Shown piece after piece: positions 26,076-34,457 of a stretch of 64,000 nucleotides of DNA. A model generated the notes under the pieces. It saw only the letters and a list, made by a program, of their open reading frames with translations. It searched no databases and had not been told where the DNA came from. Origin of the DNA: Planomonospora parontospora (GTDB lineage: Bacteria; Actinomycetota; Actinomycetes; Streptosporangiales; Streptosporangiaceae); assembly GCA_014647935.1 (NCBI GenBank), contig BMQD01000007.1:124001-188000 (forward strand). The letters are read 5' to 3'. Positions within the stretch are counted from its first letter, which is position 1, and each line of letters begins with the position of its first letter. The translations under genes were made by a program, and so were the position numbers.

Positions 26076-27350
26076 ATGACCGCGGCCGACGTCGCACCGG
26101 AGGAGTCCGCACGCCCGGAGGCGGGACGGGAGGCCGCGCGCCCGGCGGCGGCGCGGCGCGGCGGGCTGCTCCTGTTGCTGGTCCTGGGCGCCCTCTCGGC
26201 GATCGGGCCGCTCTCCATCGACATGTACCTGCCCGCGCTGCCCGCCATCACCGCCGAGCTCGGCACCGGCCAGGCGCAGGTGCAGCTCACCCTTACCGCC
26301 TGCCTCATCGGCGTCTCCGCCGGTCAGATCGTGGCCGGTCCGCTCAGCGACATGTTCGGGCGACGCAGGCCGCTGGCGATCGGCGTCGCCGCCTACGCCG
26401 CGGCCTCGCTGCTGTGCGCCTTCGCCCCGTCGGTCGAGGGGCTGATCGGCTCCCGCCTGCTCCAGGGAATCGCGGGCGGCGCCGCACTGGTGATCGTGCG
26501 CGCCGTCGTCCGCGACCTGTACGAGGGCGCCGCCATCGCGCGCATCTTCGCCACCCTCCTGCTGGTCAGCGGGCTCGCCCCGATCCTGGCCCCGATCCTC
26601 GGCGCGCAGCTGATCGCGCACACCTCCTGGCGGGGCATCTTCGCCGTGCTGAGCGTCGCGGGGCTCGCGCTGCTGGCCGCGGCGCTCCTCGGCGTGCGCG
26701 AGACGCTCCCGGCCGGCAGCCGAGAGCGCGGCGGGCTGCGGCAGACCCTGATCACCTTCGGCCACCTGCTGCGCGACCGCTCCTTCATGGCCTGCGCGCT
26801 CGCCGGCGGCCTGGGGTTCGGCGCACTGTTCGCCTACATCTCCGGCTCCCCGTTCGTGATCCAGGAGGTGTACGGGGCCTCGCCGCAGACCTACTCGCTG
26901 GTGTTCGCGCTCAACGCGCTGGCCCTGACCGCCGCGGCGCAGGCCGGCGGGCGGCTCGCCGGACGCCGGGCGACCCCCGTCCGGCTGATCCTGGCGGGGC
27001 TGTTCCTCTACGTGGCCGGAGGCGCGGTGCTGGTCGTCGTGGCCGTCGCCGGACTGCCGCTCGGCGCGCTGGTGGCGGGCCTGTTCACGATGATGTGCGG
27101 CGCCGGCCTGGTGCTGCCGGGCACCGGTGCGCTGGCGCTGGCCGACCAGCCCCAGCAGGTCGCCGGGAGCGCCTCGGCGCTGCTGGGCGTCCTGCAGTTC
27201 GCGCTCGGCGGCCTCGCGGCCCCGCTGGTGGGCATCGGCGGCGGCGGATCGGCGCTGCCGATGGCCCTCGTGCTGGCGGTGTTCGCCGTCGCTGCGCTGG
27301 CCTCCTTCACCGGTCTGCGGAGACCCGGCCGGAGTGTTTCCGCAGGTTAG
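26076..27350 (+). CDS. Bcr/CflA-family MFS multidrug efflux transporter
   Basis: 424 residues, twelve membrane helices. Family-typical helix 1 is LSAIGPLSIDMYLPALPAI, and the loop 2-3 MFS motif is GPLSDMFGRRRPL. Helix 5 carries the antiporter-type motif RLLQGIAGGAALVIVRAVVRDLY. Bcr/CflA proteins expel drugs or small metabolites using the proton gradient. ATG at 26076 with GGAG 6 nt upstream; longer frames from 26019 lack a ribosome binding site. The upstream palindrome suggests control by a regulator encoded elsewhere. Confidence 0.92.
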   Translation: MTAADVAPEESARPEAGREAARPAAARRGGLLLLLVLGALSAIGPLSIDMYLPALPAITAELGTGQAQVQLTLTACLIGVSAGQIVAGPLSDMFGRRRPLAIGVAAYAAASLLCAFAPSVEGLIGSRLLQGIAGGAALVIVRAVVRDLYEGAAIARIFATLLLVSGLAPILAPILGAQLIAHTSWRGIFAVLSVAGLALLAAALLGVRETLPAGSRERGGLRQTLITFGHLLRDRSFMACALAGGLGFGALFAYISGSPFVIQEVYGASPQTYSLVFALNALALTAAAQAGGRLAGRRATPVRLILAGLFLYVAGGAVLVVVAVAGLPLGALVAGLFTMMCGAGLVLPGTGALALADQPQQVAGSASALLGVLQFALGGLAAPLVGIGGGGSALPMALVLAVFAVAALASFTGLRRPGRSVSAG

Positions 27351-27365
27351 GTAAGCCTTGCCTGC
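27347..27365. promoter_or_regulatory. Iron-box-like site (IdeR/DmdR type) upstream of the suf operon
   Basis: TTAGGTAAGCCTTGCCTGC resembles the 19-bp actinobacterial iron box TTAGGTTAGGCTAACCTAA, best in its left half. It overlaps the MFS stop codon and lies about 75 nt before sufR. Confidence 0.5.
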
Positions 27366-27387
27366 GTGATGCATGCCATTGGCAAGG
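27356..27387. other. Inverted repeat between the MFS gene and sufR
   Basis: CCTTGCC (27356-27362) and GGCAAGG (27381-27387) are perfect arms with an 18-nt loop. It could end the efflux pump transcript or be part of the suf control region; it overlaps the iron-box-like site. Confidence 0.4.
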
Positions 27388-27426
27388 AATGTCCCTCCGG
27401 TTTGGCAGGGGGGAAGTAATTACGCC

Positions 27427-27441
27427 ACACTGATGTTGTGA
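27427..27441. promoter_or_regulatory. SufR operator
   Basis: ACACT-GATGT-TGTGA matches exactly the palindrome ACACT-N5-TGTGA reported for mycobacterial SufR. It covers the GTG start of sufR (27438-27440), so SufR should block initiation of its own operon. TAATTA at 27417-27422 is a possible -10. Confidence 0.75.
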
Positions 27442-28175
27442 AATACGTGAACCGGATGCCGGACACTCGGGAGACCGCCGAAGCGCGGCATTCCGGCGTG
27501 CCCGCCGAGAGCGGCACGCGGGCGCGCGTCGCCCGGCTCATCCTGGAACACGGACCCATCACCGCCGCCGCCCTCGGCGAACGGCTCGGGCTCACCCCCG
27601 CCGCCGTCCGCCGCCACCTGGACGCGCTGCTCGCCGACGGGATGATCGAACCCCGTACGGCGCGGCCCCGCGGACAGCGTGGCCGGGGACGGCCGGCGAA
27701 ACTGTTCGCCATCACCGACGCCGGGCGCAGCGCCTTCGAGCACGCCTACGACGGCCTGGCGGGGAGCGCGCTGCGCTTCCTCGCCGACCGCCTGGGCGAG
27801 GAGGCCGTGGCCGACTTCGCCCGGTCGCAGGTGTCCGGCCTGGTCGGCCGCCTGCGCCCCGGGATGGACGAGGTCCCCGCCGACCAGCGGGTCCGCGTCC
27901 TGGCCGAGGCGCTCTCGGCCGACGGCTACGCCGCCTCGGCGAGCAAGGCCGAGGTCGGCGGCGAGCAGCTGTGCCAGCACCACTGCCCGGTGGCGCACGT
28001 GGCGGCGGAGTTCCCGCAGCTGTGCGAGGCCGAGACGGAGGCGTTCGCGCAGATCCTCGGCACTCCCGTGCAGCGGCTCGCGACCATCGCCCACGGCGAC
28101 GGAGTGTGCACCACCCACGTGAGTCCGCCCCGTCATAGAACGATCGACGAATCGAGCAAGGAGACCGGAAGGTGA
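27438..28175 (+). CDS. sufR: Fe-S cluster-sensing repressor SufR
   Basis: 245 residues. A DeoR/ArsR-like winged helix is at 27-95 ([34 protein letters not shown]). The C-terminal sensor has Cys179, Cys183, Cys196 and Cys224, the CxxxC-x12-C set that holds a [4Fe-4S] cluster in SufR. Holo-SufR represses suf genes; cluster loss relieves it. The GTG at 27438 sits in the SufR palindrome; an ATG at 27456 is an alternative. Its last codons overlap sufB (GTGA), so it is the first gene of the operon. Confidence 0.93.
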   Translation: MKYVNRMPDTRETAEARHSGVPAESGTRARVARLILEHGPITAAALGERLGLTPAAVRRHLDALLADGMIEPRTARPRGQRGRGRPAKLFAITDAGRSAFEHAYDGLAGSALRFLADRLGEEAVADFARSQVSGLVGRLRPGMDEVPADQRVRVLAEALSADGYAASASKAEVGGEQLCQHHCPVAHVAAEFPQLCEAETEAFAQILGTPVQRLATIAHGDGVCTTHVSPPRHRTIDESSKETGR

Positions 28176-29584
28176 CTGTCACCGACCGCCCGGAGCTGGA
28201 AGGCCTCGGGAATTACAAGTTCGGCTGGGCCGACTCTGATGTGGCCGGCGCCGCCGCGAAGCGAGGCCTGTCGGAGGAGGTCGTCCGCAACATCTCCGCG
28301 CTCAAGAACGAGCCGGAGTGGATGCTGGACCTCCGTCTGAAGGGGCTGCGCCTCTTCGGCAAGAAGCCCATGCCCAACTGGGGTGCCGACCTCTCCGGCA
28401 TCGACTTCGACAACATCAAGTACTTCGTGCGCTCCACCGAGAAGCAGGCGACCTCCTGGGACGAGCTGCCCGAGGACATCAAGAACACCTACGACAAGCT
28501 CGGCATCCCGGAGGCGGAGAAGCAGCGCCTCATCGCCGGCGTCGCCGCCCAGTACGAATCCGAGGTCGTCTACCACAAGATCCGTGAGGACCTCGAGGAG
28601 AAGGGCGTCATCTTCGTCGACACCGACACGGGCCTGCGCGAGCACGAGGAGCTCTTCAAGGAGTACTTCGGCTCGGTCATCCCGGTCGGCGACAACAAGT
28701 TCGCCGCGCTGAACACCGCCACCTGGTCCGGCGGCTCCTTCATCTACGTGCCGCCGAACGTCAACGTCGAGATCCCGCTCCAGGCCTACTTCCGGATCAA
28801 CACCGAGAACATGGGCCAGTTCGAGCGGACCCTGATCATCGTGGACGAGAACTCCTACGTCCACTACGTCGAGGGCTGCACCGCGCCGATCTACTCCTCC
28901 GACTCGCTGCACAGCGCGGTCGTGGAGATCATCGTGAAGAAGGGCGCCCGCTGCCGCTACACGACCATCCAGAACTGGTCGAACAACGTCTACAACCTGG
29001 TCACCAAGCGCGCCGTGGCGTACGAGGGCGCGACCATGGAGTGGATCGACGGCAACATCGGTTCCAAGGTCACCATGAAGTACCCGGCCGTCTACCTGAT
29101 GGGCGAGCACGCCAAGGGCGAGACGCTGAGCGTCGCCTTCTCCGGTGAGGGCCAGCACCAGGACGCCGGAGCCAAGATGGTGCACCTGGCTCCGCACACC
29201 TCCTCCACGGTCATCTCCAAGTCCGTCGCCCGTGGCGGCGGCCGCACCTCCTACCGGGGCCTGGTCCAGATCGAGGAGGGCGCGCACGGCAGCGCCAGCA
29301 CGGTCAAGTGCGACGCGCTCCTGGTCGACCAGATCAGCCGCTCCGACACCTACCCCTACGTCGACGTCCGCGAGGACGATGTGTCGATGGGGCACGAGGC
29401 CACCGTCTCCAAGGTCTCCGACGACCAGCTCTTCTACCTGATGAGCCGCGGCCTGGGCGAGGACGAGGCGATGGCGATGATCGTGCGCGGCTTCGTCGAG
29501 CCGATCGCGCGCGAGCTGCCGATGGAGTACGCGCTGGAACTGAACCGCCTGATCGAGCTGCAGATGGAAGGGGCCGTCGGCTGA
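28172..29584 (+). CDS. sufB: Fe-S cluster scaffold protein SufB
   Basis: 470 residues. SufB forms the scaffold with SufD and SufC on which [4Fe-4S] clusters are built. Diagnostic segments are [46 protein letters not shown] with the conserved Cys, and the C-terminal [26 protein letters not shown] helix-forming region. No intein is inserted, unlike in Mycobacterium tuberculosis SufB. GTG start with AAGGAGACC upstream, overlapping the sufR stop. Confidence 0.98.
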   Translation: MTVTDRPELEGLGNYKFGWADSDVAGAAAKRGLSEEVVRNISALKNEPEWMLDLRLKGLRLFGKKPMPNWGADLSGIDFDNIKYFVRSTEKQATSWDELPEDIKNTYDKLGIPEAEKQRLIAGVAAQYESEVVYHKIREDLEEKGVIFVDTDTGLREHEELFKEYFGSVIPVGDNKFAALNTATWSGGSFIYVPPNVNVEIPLQAYFRINTENMGQFERTLIIVDENSYVHYVEGCTAPIYSSDSLHSAVVEIIVKKGARCRYTTIQNWSNNVYNLVTKRAVAYEGATMEWIDGNIGSKVTMKYPAVYLMGEHAKGETLSVAFSGEGQHQDAGAKMVHLAPHTSSTVISKSVARGGGRTSYRGLVQIEEGAHGSASTVKCDALLVDQISRSDTYPYVDVREDDVSMGHEATVSKVSDDQLFYLMSRGLGEDEAMAMIVRGFVEPIARELPMEYALELNRLIELQMEGAVG

Positions 29585-30705
29585 TGGGCCTGGAAACCAA
29601 ACCCCTGTCGAGCCTGCACGCGAAGTCGTCCTACGACCCGGCCGACTTCGAGGTTCCGACCGGCCGCGAGGAGGAGTGGCGCTTCACCCCGCTCTCGCGG
29701 CTGAAGGGCCTGCACGACGGCACCGCCGCCGCCTCCGGCAACGTGCTGGTGACCGTGGACGCGGCCCCCGAGGCCGTGGTGGAGACCGCGGGCCGCGGCG
29801 ACGCCCGCATCGGCGCGGCCTACGTGCCGGCCGACCGGGTCAGCGCGCAGGCCTACGCCTCCTTCGAGAAGGCGACCGTGGTCACCTTCCCGCGCGAGGC
29901 GGTGGCCTCCGAGCCGACCGTGATCACCTTCACCGGCTCGGGCGAGGGCGCGGCCTTCGGCCACACCGTCGTCGTGCTGGAGCCGATGGCCGAGGCCGTC
30001 GTCGTGCTGGAGCACACCGGCAGCGCGGTCTACGCCGACAACGTCGAGTTCGTCGTCGGCGACGGCGCCACGCTGAAGGTCGTCAGCCTGCAGGACTGGG
30101 CCGACGACGCGGTGCACGTCTCCCACCACCACGCCCGGCTGGGCAGGGACGCGACCTTCCGCAGCTTCGCGGTCACGCTCGGCGGCGACCTGGTGCGGCT
30201 CTCGCCGTCGGTCGCCTACACCGCCCCCGGCGGCGACGCCGACCTGACCGGCCTGTACTTCGCGGACGCCGGCCAGCACCTGGAGCACCGCCTGCTGGTG
30301 GACCACTCTCAGCCCAACTGCAAGAGCAACGTGGTCTACAAGGGCGCGCTGCAGGGCGAGGGCGCCCACGCGGTCTGGATCGGCGACGTGATCATCCGGG
30401 TCGAGGCCGAGGGCACCGACACCTACGAGCTCAACCGCAACCTGCTGCTCACCGACGGCGCCCGCGCCGACTCGGTGCCGAACCTGGAGATCCTCACCGG
30501 TGAGGTCGCCGGAGCGGGCCACGCCAGCGCCTCCGGCCGGCTGGACGACGAGCACATCTTCTACCTGCAGGCCCGCGGCATCCCGTTCGACGAGGCCCGG
30601 CGCCTGGTCATCCGGGGCTTCTTCGCGCAGCTGCTGGAGAAGATCGAGCTCCCCGAGCTCCGCGAGCGCGTGTTCGCCAGGGTCGAGGCGGAGCTCGAGC
30701 GGTGA
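29584..30705 (+). CDS. sufD: Fe-S cluster assembly protein SufD
   Basis: 373 residues, paralogous to SufB and its partner in the SufBC2D complex. EEEWRFTPLSRLKGL opens the protein. The beta-helix core ends SGRLDDEHIFYLQARGIPFDEARRLVIRGFFAQLLEKI, matching the C-terminal SufC-binding region. The ATG at 29584 shares one base with the sufB stop (TGATG). Confidence 0.96.
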   Translation: MGLETKPLSSLHAKSSYDPADFEVPTGREEEWRFTPLSRLKGLHDGTAAASGNVLVTVDAAPEAVVETAGRGDARIGAAYVPADRVSAQAYASFEKATVVTFPREAVASEPTVITFTGSGEGAAFGHTVVVLEPMAEAVVVLEHTGSAVYADNVEFVVGDGATLKVVSLQDWADDAVHVSHHHARLGRDATFRSFAVTLGGDLVRLSPSVAYTAPGGDADLTGLYFADAGQHLEHRLLVDHSQPNCKSNVVYKGALQGEGAHAVWIGDVIIRVEAEGTDTYELNRNLLLTDGARADSVPNLEILTGEVAGAGHASASGRLDDEHIFYLQARGIPFDEARRLVIRGFFAQLLEKIELPELRERVFARVEAELER

Positions 30706-31019
30706 CGTTCGAGACCGTCTGCAAGCTCGCCGACATCCCCGACGGGGGAGTGCTCGGCGTCGAGGTCGGCGACACCCCCGTCGCCCTGGTCCGCCAGGGC
30801 GGCGAGGTCCACGCGCTGCACGACGTGTGCTCCCACGCCGAGGTCAAGCTCAGCGAGGGAGAGGTCTACGACGGCACCCTGGAGTGCTGGCTGCACGGCT
30901 CGTGCTTCGACCTGCGCTCGGGCAAGCCCACCGGCCCGCCCGCCAACAAGCCCGTTCCCGTTTACCGAGTCAAGATCGACGGCGACGACGTCCTCGTCTC
31001 GCTCTCGAAGGAGTCATAG
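30702..31019 (+). CDS. Rieske-type [2Fe-2S] ferredoxin in the suf operon
   Basis: 105 residues. The two cluster loops are complete: Cys43-x-His45 (DVCSHAEV) and Cys62-x-x-His65 (ECWLHGSCFDL). This is the soluble ferredoxin type of non-heme-iron dioxygenase systems, but no dioxygenase is nearby. Its constant place between sufD and sufC in actinobacterial suf operons suggests electron supply for cluster building, which is inference. GTG start overlaps the sufD stop. Confidence 0.93.
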   Translation: MTFETVCKLADIPDGGVLGVEVGDTPVALVRQGGEVHALHDVCSHAEVKLSEGEVYDGTLECWLHGSCFDLRSGKPTGPPANKPVPVYRVKIDGDDVLVSLSKES

Positions 31020-31792
31020 TGTCTGATTCGAGCCGAGTCCGCTCGGGGTCCACCCTTGAGATCCGTGACCTCCAGGTCGCCGTCGAGGACAAGCAGATCC
31101 TGCGCGGCGTCAACCTGACCGTGAAGGCCGGCGAGACCCACGCCATCATGGGCCCCAACGGCTCCGGCAAGTCCACGCTCGCCTACGCGATCGCCGGCCA
31201 CCCGAAGTACACCATCACCGGCGGCCAGGTCCTGCTGGACGGCGTCGACCTGCTCGAGCTCTCGGTGGACGAGCGCGCCCGCGCCGGCCTGTTCCTCGCC
31301 ATGCAGTACCCCGTCGAGGTCCCCGGCGTCTCCGTCTCCAACTTCCTGCGCTCGGCGGTCACCGCCGTGAACGGCGAGGCCCCCAAGCTCCGCCAGTTCG
31401 CCAAGGACCTGAAGGCCGGCATGGACGCCCTGTCCATCGACGCCGCCTTCGCCCAGCGCAACCTGAACGAGGGCTTCTCCGGCGGTGAGAAGAAGCGCCA
31501 CGAGATCCTCCAGCTCGAGCTGCTCAAGCCGAAGATCGCCGTCCTCGACGAGACCGACTCCGGCCTGGACGTCGACGCCCTGCGCGTCGTCTCCGAGGGC
31601 ATCAACCGCTTCCGCGCCTCCGGCGAGACCGGCGTGCTGCTGATCACCCACTACACCCGCATCCTGCGCTACGTGAAGCCGGACTTCGTCCACGTCTTCG
31701 CCGCCGGCCGGGTCGTCGAGGAGGGCGGTCCCGAGCTCGCCGACAAGCTCGAGGCGGAGGGCTACGAGGCGTACACCAAGGCCTCTGCGTGA
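31019..31792 (+). CDS. sufC: Fe-S assembly ATPase SufC
   Basis: 257 residues. ABC-type ATPase driving conformational change in SufBC2D. Walker A IMGPNGSGKSTLA, signature GFSGGEKKRHEILQ, Walker B IAVLDETDSGLDVDAL (the SufC-specific ETDSGLD) and the switch His in LLITHYTRIL are present. The GTG at 31019 shares its G with the TAG stop of the Rieske gene. Confidence 0.97.
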   Translation: MSDSSRVRSGSTLEIRDLQVAVEDKQILRGVNLTVKAGETHAIMGPNGSGKSTLAYAIAGHPKYTITGGQVLLDGVDLLELSVDERARAGLFLAMQYPVEVPGVSVSNFLRSAVTAVNGEAPKLRQFAKDLKAGMDALSIDAAFAQRNLNEGFSGGEKKRHEILQLELLKPKIAVLDETDSGLDVDALRVVSEGINRFRASGETGVLLITHYTRILRYVKPDFVHVFAAGRVVEEGGPELADKLEAEGYEAYTKASA

Positions 31793-31823
31793 GCGGATCG
31801 ACAGGACGGGCGAGGACGCGGCG

Positions 31824-33149
31824 GTGACCGACGTGACGACGGCGACGACGACGGGGACGACGGGGACAGGGAGCGGTGAGCGGCCGGTGGGCACTCCTGC
31901 GTTCGACGTGGACAGGATCAGGAAGGACTTCCCGATCCTCTCCCGCGAGCTGCCCGGCGGCAGGCCGCTGGTCTACCTCGACTCGGGCAACTCCTCGCAG
32001 AAGCCCGTCCAGGTGATCGAGGCCATGCGCGAGCACCTGTCGATGCACTACGGCAACGTCGGCCGTGCCATGCACGCGCTGGGAGCCGAGTCCACCGAGG
32101 CCTACGAGGACGCCCGGGACAAGGTCGCCGCCTTCGTCGGCGCGCCGGACCGCGACGAGATCGTCTTCACCAAGAACGCCTCCGAGGCGCTCAACCTGGT
32201 GGCCCACGCCTTCGGCAACCCCACCAACTCCGACCCCAGGTTCACCCTGGGGCCCGGTGACGAGATCGTCATCTCGGAGATGGAGCACCACTCCAACATC
32301 GTGCCCTGGCAGATGCTGGCGGCGCGCACCGGTGCGACCCTGAAGTGGTTCCCCGTCACCGACGAGGGCCGCCTGGACCTGTCGGGCATCGAGGAGCTGG
32401 TCACCGAGCGCACGAAGATCGTTTCGGTCGCGCACCAGTCGAACGTGCTCGGCACGGTCAACCCCGTCGACCGGATCCTCGCCCGGGTCCGGCAGGTCGG
32501 CGCCCTGCTCATGCTGGACGCCTCCCAGTCGGTCCCGCACAAGCCGGTCGACGTGGCCGCGCTGGGCGTCGACTTCCTGGCGTTCACCGGGCACAAGGCC
32601 GTCGGCCCCTCCGGGATCGGCGTGCTGTGGGCCCGCGCGGAACTGCTGGAGGCCATGCCCCCGTTCCTGGGCGGCGGCGAGATGATCGAGGCGGTCTGGA
32701 TGGACCGCTCGACCTACGCGCCTGCGCCGCACAAGTTCGAGGCGGGCACCCCGCCGATCGTCGAGGCCGTCGGTCTCGGCGCCGCGGTGGACTACCTGTC
32801 CGCGGTCGGTCTGGACGCGGTGGCCCGCCACGAGCGCGAGCTGACCGCCTACGCCCTCCAGGCGCTGCGCGAGCTGCCCGGCCTGAAGGTGATCGGGCCG
32901 GAGGACCTGGAGGACCGGGGCGGCACGGTCTCCTTCACCCTGCAGGGCGTCCACCCGCACGACGTCGGCCAGATCCTGGACGACGAGTTCGGCGTGGCCG
33001 TGCGGGTGGGGCACCACTGCGCCCGCCCCCTCCACCTGAGGTTCGGGATCCCCGCCACCACGCGGGCGTCCTTCTACCTGTACAACACAACGGCCGAGAT
33101 CGACGCCCTGGTCCGCGGCCTCCACCACGTGCAGAAGGTGTTCGCCTAG
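31824..33149 (+). CDS. sufS: Cysteine desulfurase SufS
   Basis: 441 residues; PLP enzyme that takes sulfur from cysteine. The PLP-binding Lys is in FLAFTGHKAVGPSGIGVLW. The persulfide Cys is in VRVGHHCARPLHLRFG, the group II (SufS/Csd) form. A Thr/Gly-rich N-terminal 25 residues is probably disordered. GTG start 31 nt after sufC, within the operon. Confidence 0.95.
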   Translation: MTDVTTATTTGTTGTGSGERPVGTPAFDVDRIRKDFPILSRELPGGRPLVYLDSGNSSQKPVQVIEAMREHLSMHYGNVGRAMHALGAESTEAYEDARDKVAAFVGAPDRDEIVFTKNASEALNLVAHAFGNPTNSDPRFTLGPGDEIVISEMEHHSNIVPWQMLAARTGATLKWFPVTDEGRLDLSGIEELVTERTKIVSVAHQSNVLGTVNPVDRILARVRQVGALLMLDASQSVPHKPVDVAALGVDFLAFTGHKAVGPSGIGVLWARAELLEAMPPFLGGGEMIEAVWMDRSTYAPAPHKFEAGTPPIVEAVGLGAAVDYLSAVGLDAVARHERELTAYALQALRELPGLKVIGPEDLEDRGGTVSFTLQGVHPHDVGQILDDEFGVAVRVGHHCARPLHLRFGIPATTRASFYLYNTTAEIDALVRGLHHVQKVFA

Positions 33150-33222
33150 TCATGCCGGTGCAGCCGAACCGGTGGGCCGGCGGCCTGTCGTGCGCAGCGA
33201 ACGAGAAGGTGAGCGCGACTCC

Positions 33223-33657
33223 ATGATCGCCGAGTCCATGTACCAGGAGCTGATCCTGGAGCACTACAAGCACCCGCAGGGGCGCGGTCTGCGCGACCCC
33301 TTCGACGCCGAGGTCCACCACGTGAACCCGACCTGCGGCGACGAGATCACCATGCGGGTCAAGCTGGGCGACGGGGGCAAGGTCGAGGACGTCTCCTACG
33401 ACGGCCAGGGCTGCTCGATCAGCCAGGCCGCCGCCTCGGTCCTGCACGAGCTGGCCACCGGGTCGACCGTGGAGGAGACGCTGGCGGTGGTGGACGAGTT
33501 CACCCGGCTGATGCAGGGCAGGGGCAAGGTGGAGGCCGACGAGGACGTGCTGGGCGACGCGGTGGCGTTCGCCGGGGTCGCCAAGTTCCCGGCCCGGGTG
33601 AAGTGCGCGCTGCTGGCCTGGATGGCCTACAAGGACGCGGTCGCGAGGAGCGCGTGA
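33223..33657 (+). CDS. sufU: SufU sulfur-transfer protein
   Basis: 144 residues from the ATG at 33223. The zinc site of SufU is complete: Cys38 and Asp40 (NPTCGDE), Cys64 (GQGCSIS) and Cys128 (RVKCALL). Cys38 is the expected sulfur acceptor from SufS. The 18-21 residue insertion relative to IscU, typical of SufU, is in the region of residues 85-110. An ATG at 33238 is possible. Confidence 0.94.
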   Translation: MIAESMYQELILEHYKHPQGRGLRDPFDAEVHHVNPTCGDEITMRVKLGDGGKVEDVSYDGQGCSISQAAASVLHELATGSTVEETLAVVDEFTRLMQGRGKVEADEDVLGDAVAFAGVAKFPARVKCALLAWMAYKDAVARSA

Positions 33658-33721
33658 CCATGAGCGAGCCAGTCACGAACAGGGGAGTCCGTCTCTTTCG
33701 GACACCGGAGAAGGAGGCCCG

Positions 33722-34090
33722 ATGAGCAGGCCCGTGGAGACGCCCACCGGGGCGTCGTACGACGGGGAGACGACCCTTGACGAGGTCATGGAGGCCCTCA
33801 AGGACGTCGTGGACCCCGAGCTCGGGATCAACGTGGTGGACCTCGGCCTGATCTACGGGGTCAACCTCGACCCCGCGGAGGCCGGGGCGCCGCCGGTCGC
33901 GACCATCGACATGACGCTGACCAGCGCGGCCTGCCCGCTGACCGACGTCATCGAGGAGCAGGCGCACTCGGCGCTGGACGGCATGGTCTCCGACGTGAAG
34001 ATCAACTGGGTCTGGCTCCCGCCGTGGGGACCCGACAAGATCACCGACGAGGGCCGTGACCAGCTCCGGATGCTCGGTTTCAACGTCTGA
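33722..34090 (+). CDS. sufT: SufT / MIP18-family Fe-S maturation factor
   Basis: 122 residues with a DUF59 (PaaD/MIP18) domain: DEVMEALKDVVDPELGINVVDLGLIYGV and the DMTLTSAACPLTDVI loop, whose Cys is the conserved functional residue. SufT-type proteins help deliver clusters to target proteins. ATG at 33722 with GAAGGAGGCC upstream; it is the last gene of the suf operon before a hairpin. Confidence 0.9.
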   Translation: MSRPVETPTGASYDGETTLDEVMEALKDVVDPELGINVVDLGLIYGVNLDPAEAGAPPVATIDMTLTSAACPLTDVIEEQAHSALDGMVSDVKINWVWLPPWGPDKITDEGRDQLRMLGFNV

Positions 34091-34103
34091 GCGACCTCGT
34101 CTC

Positions 34104-34141
34104 CGGTACGGCTCGCGGCTTCCGGGTTGCGGGCCGTACCG
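34104..34141 (+). terminator. Terminator-like hairpin after the suf operon
   Basis: CGGTACGGC (34104-34112) pairs with GCCGTACCG (34133-34141) around a 20-nt G+C-rich loop, 14 nt after the sufT stop. Confidence 0.5.
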
Positions 34142-34314
34142 AAATGTGTGAGAGAATGCCATGCGCCGGGAAGAAACGCCCGGTGCGGAGCGTTGTCTCC
34201 ACCGACGGACAAGCGTTCGCCCTCAATGGCGAGCGCCCCGACCGCCCCGGCACTGCGAACGCCGGGAATGCTTGATCGTGGTTTGACTGCGTGCGGGTAA
34301 GCTACACCCGCCCC

Positions 34315-34396
34315 GTGCGGTGCGCCTCGACTTGCACCGCACCACCGCCCCTCCGAAGTGGGCGTCGATCGAGCGCGGCCTCACGGCCGCGCGCTC
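34315..34396 (+). promoter_or_regulatory. Structured 5' leader of the DEAD-box helicase gene
   Basis: Hairpin 1 has perfect 9-bp arms GTGCGGTGC / GCACCGCAC with a 10-nt loop (34315-34342). Hairpin 2 pairs GAGCGC-GGCC with GGCC-GC-GCGCTC around TCAC (34371-34396). Both lie in the untranslated leader, 62-143 nt before the start codon. Confidence 0.5.
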
Positions 34397-34457
34397 CAGG
34401 CTCGTCCTTTCGCAGAAGTGACGTGCCCCGTTCTTCTACCGAAAGGCACGAGTCTTC

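Larger units (their letters stand above)
34091..34457 (+). other. Intergenic region: suf terminator and helicase leader
   Basis: 367 bp between sufT and the helicase gene. It contains the terminator at 34104-34141, a likely promoter zone near 34272-34310 (TTGACT at 34283, TAAGCT at 34298, poorly spaced for one promoter), and two strong hairpins at 34315-34342 and 34371-34396. No protein-coding frame is convincing. Confidence 0.6.

Noticed and set aside
27356-27387. Riboswitch before sufR
   Set aside because: Only a simple 7-bp inverted repeat is present; no recognised riboswitch fold, and protein operators explain the region better.
28172-29584. Intein in SufB
   Set aside because: Inteins occur in some actinobacterial SufB proteins, but this one has the normal length of 470 residues with uninterrupted conserved blocks.
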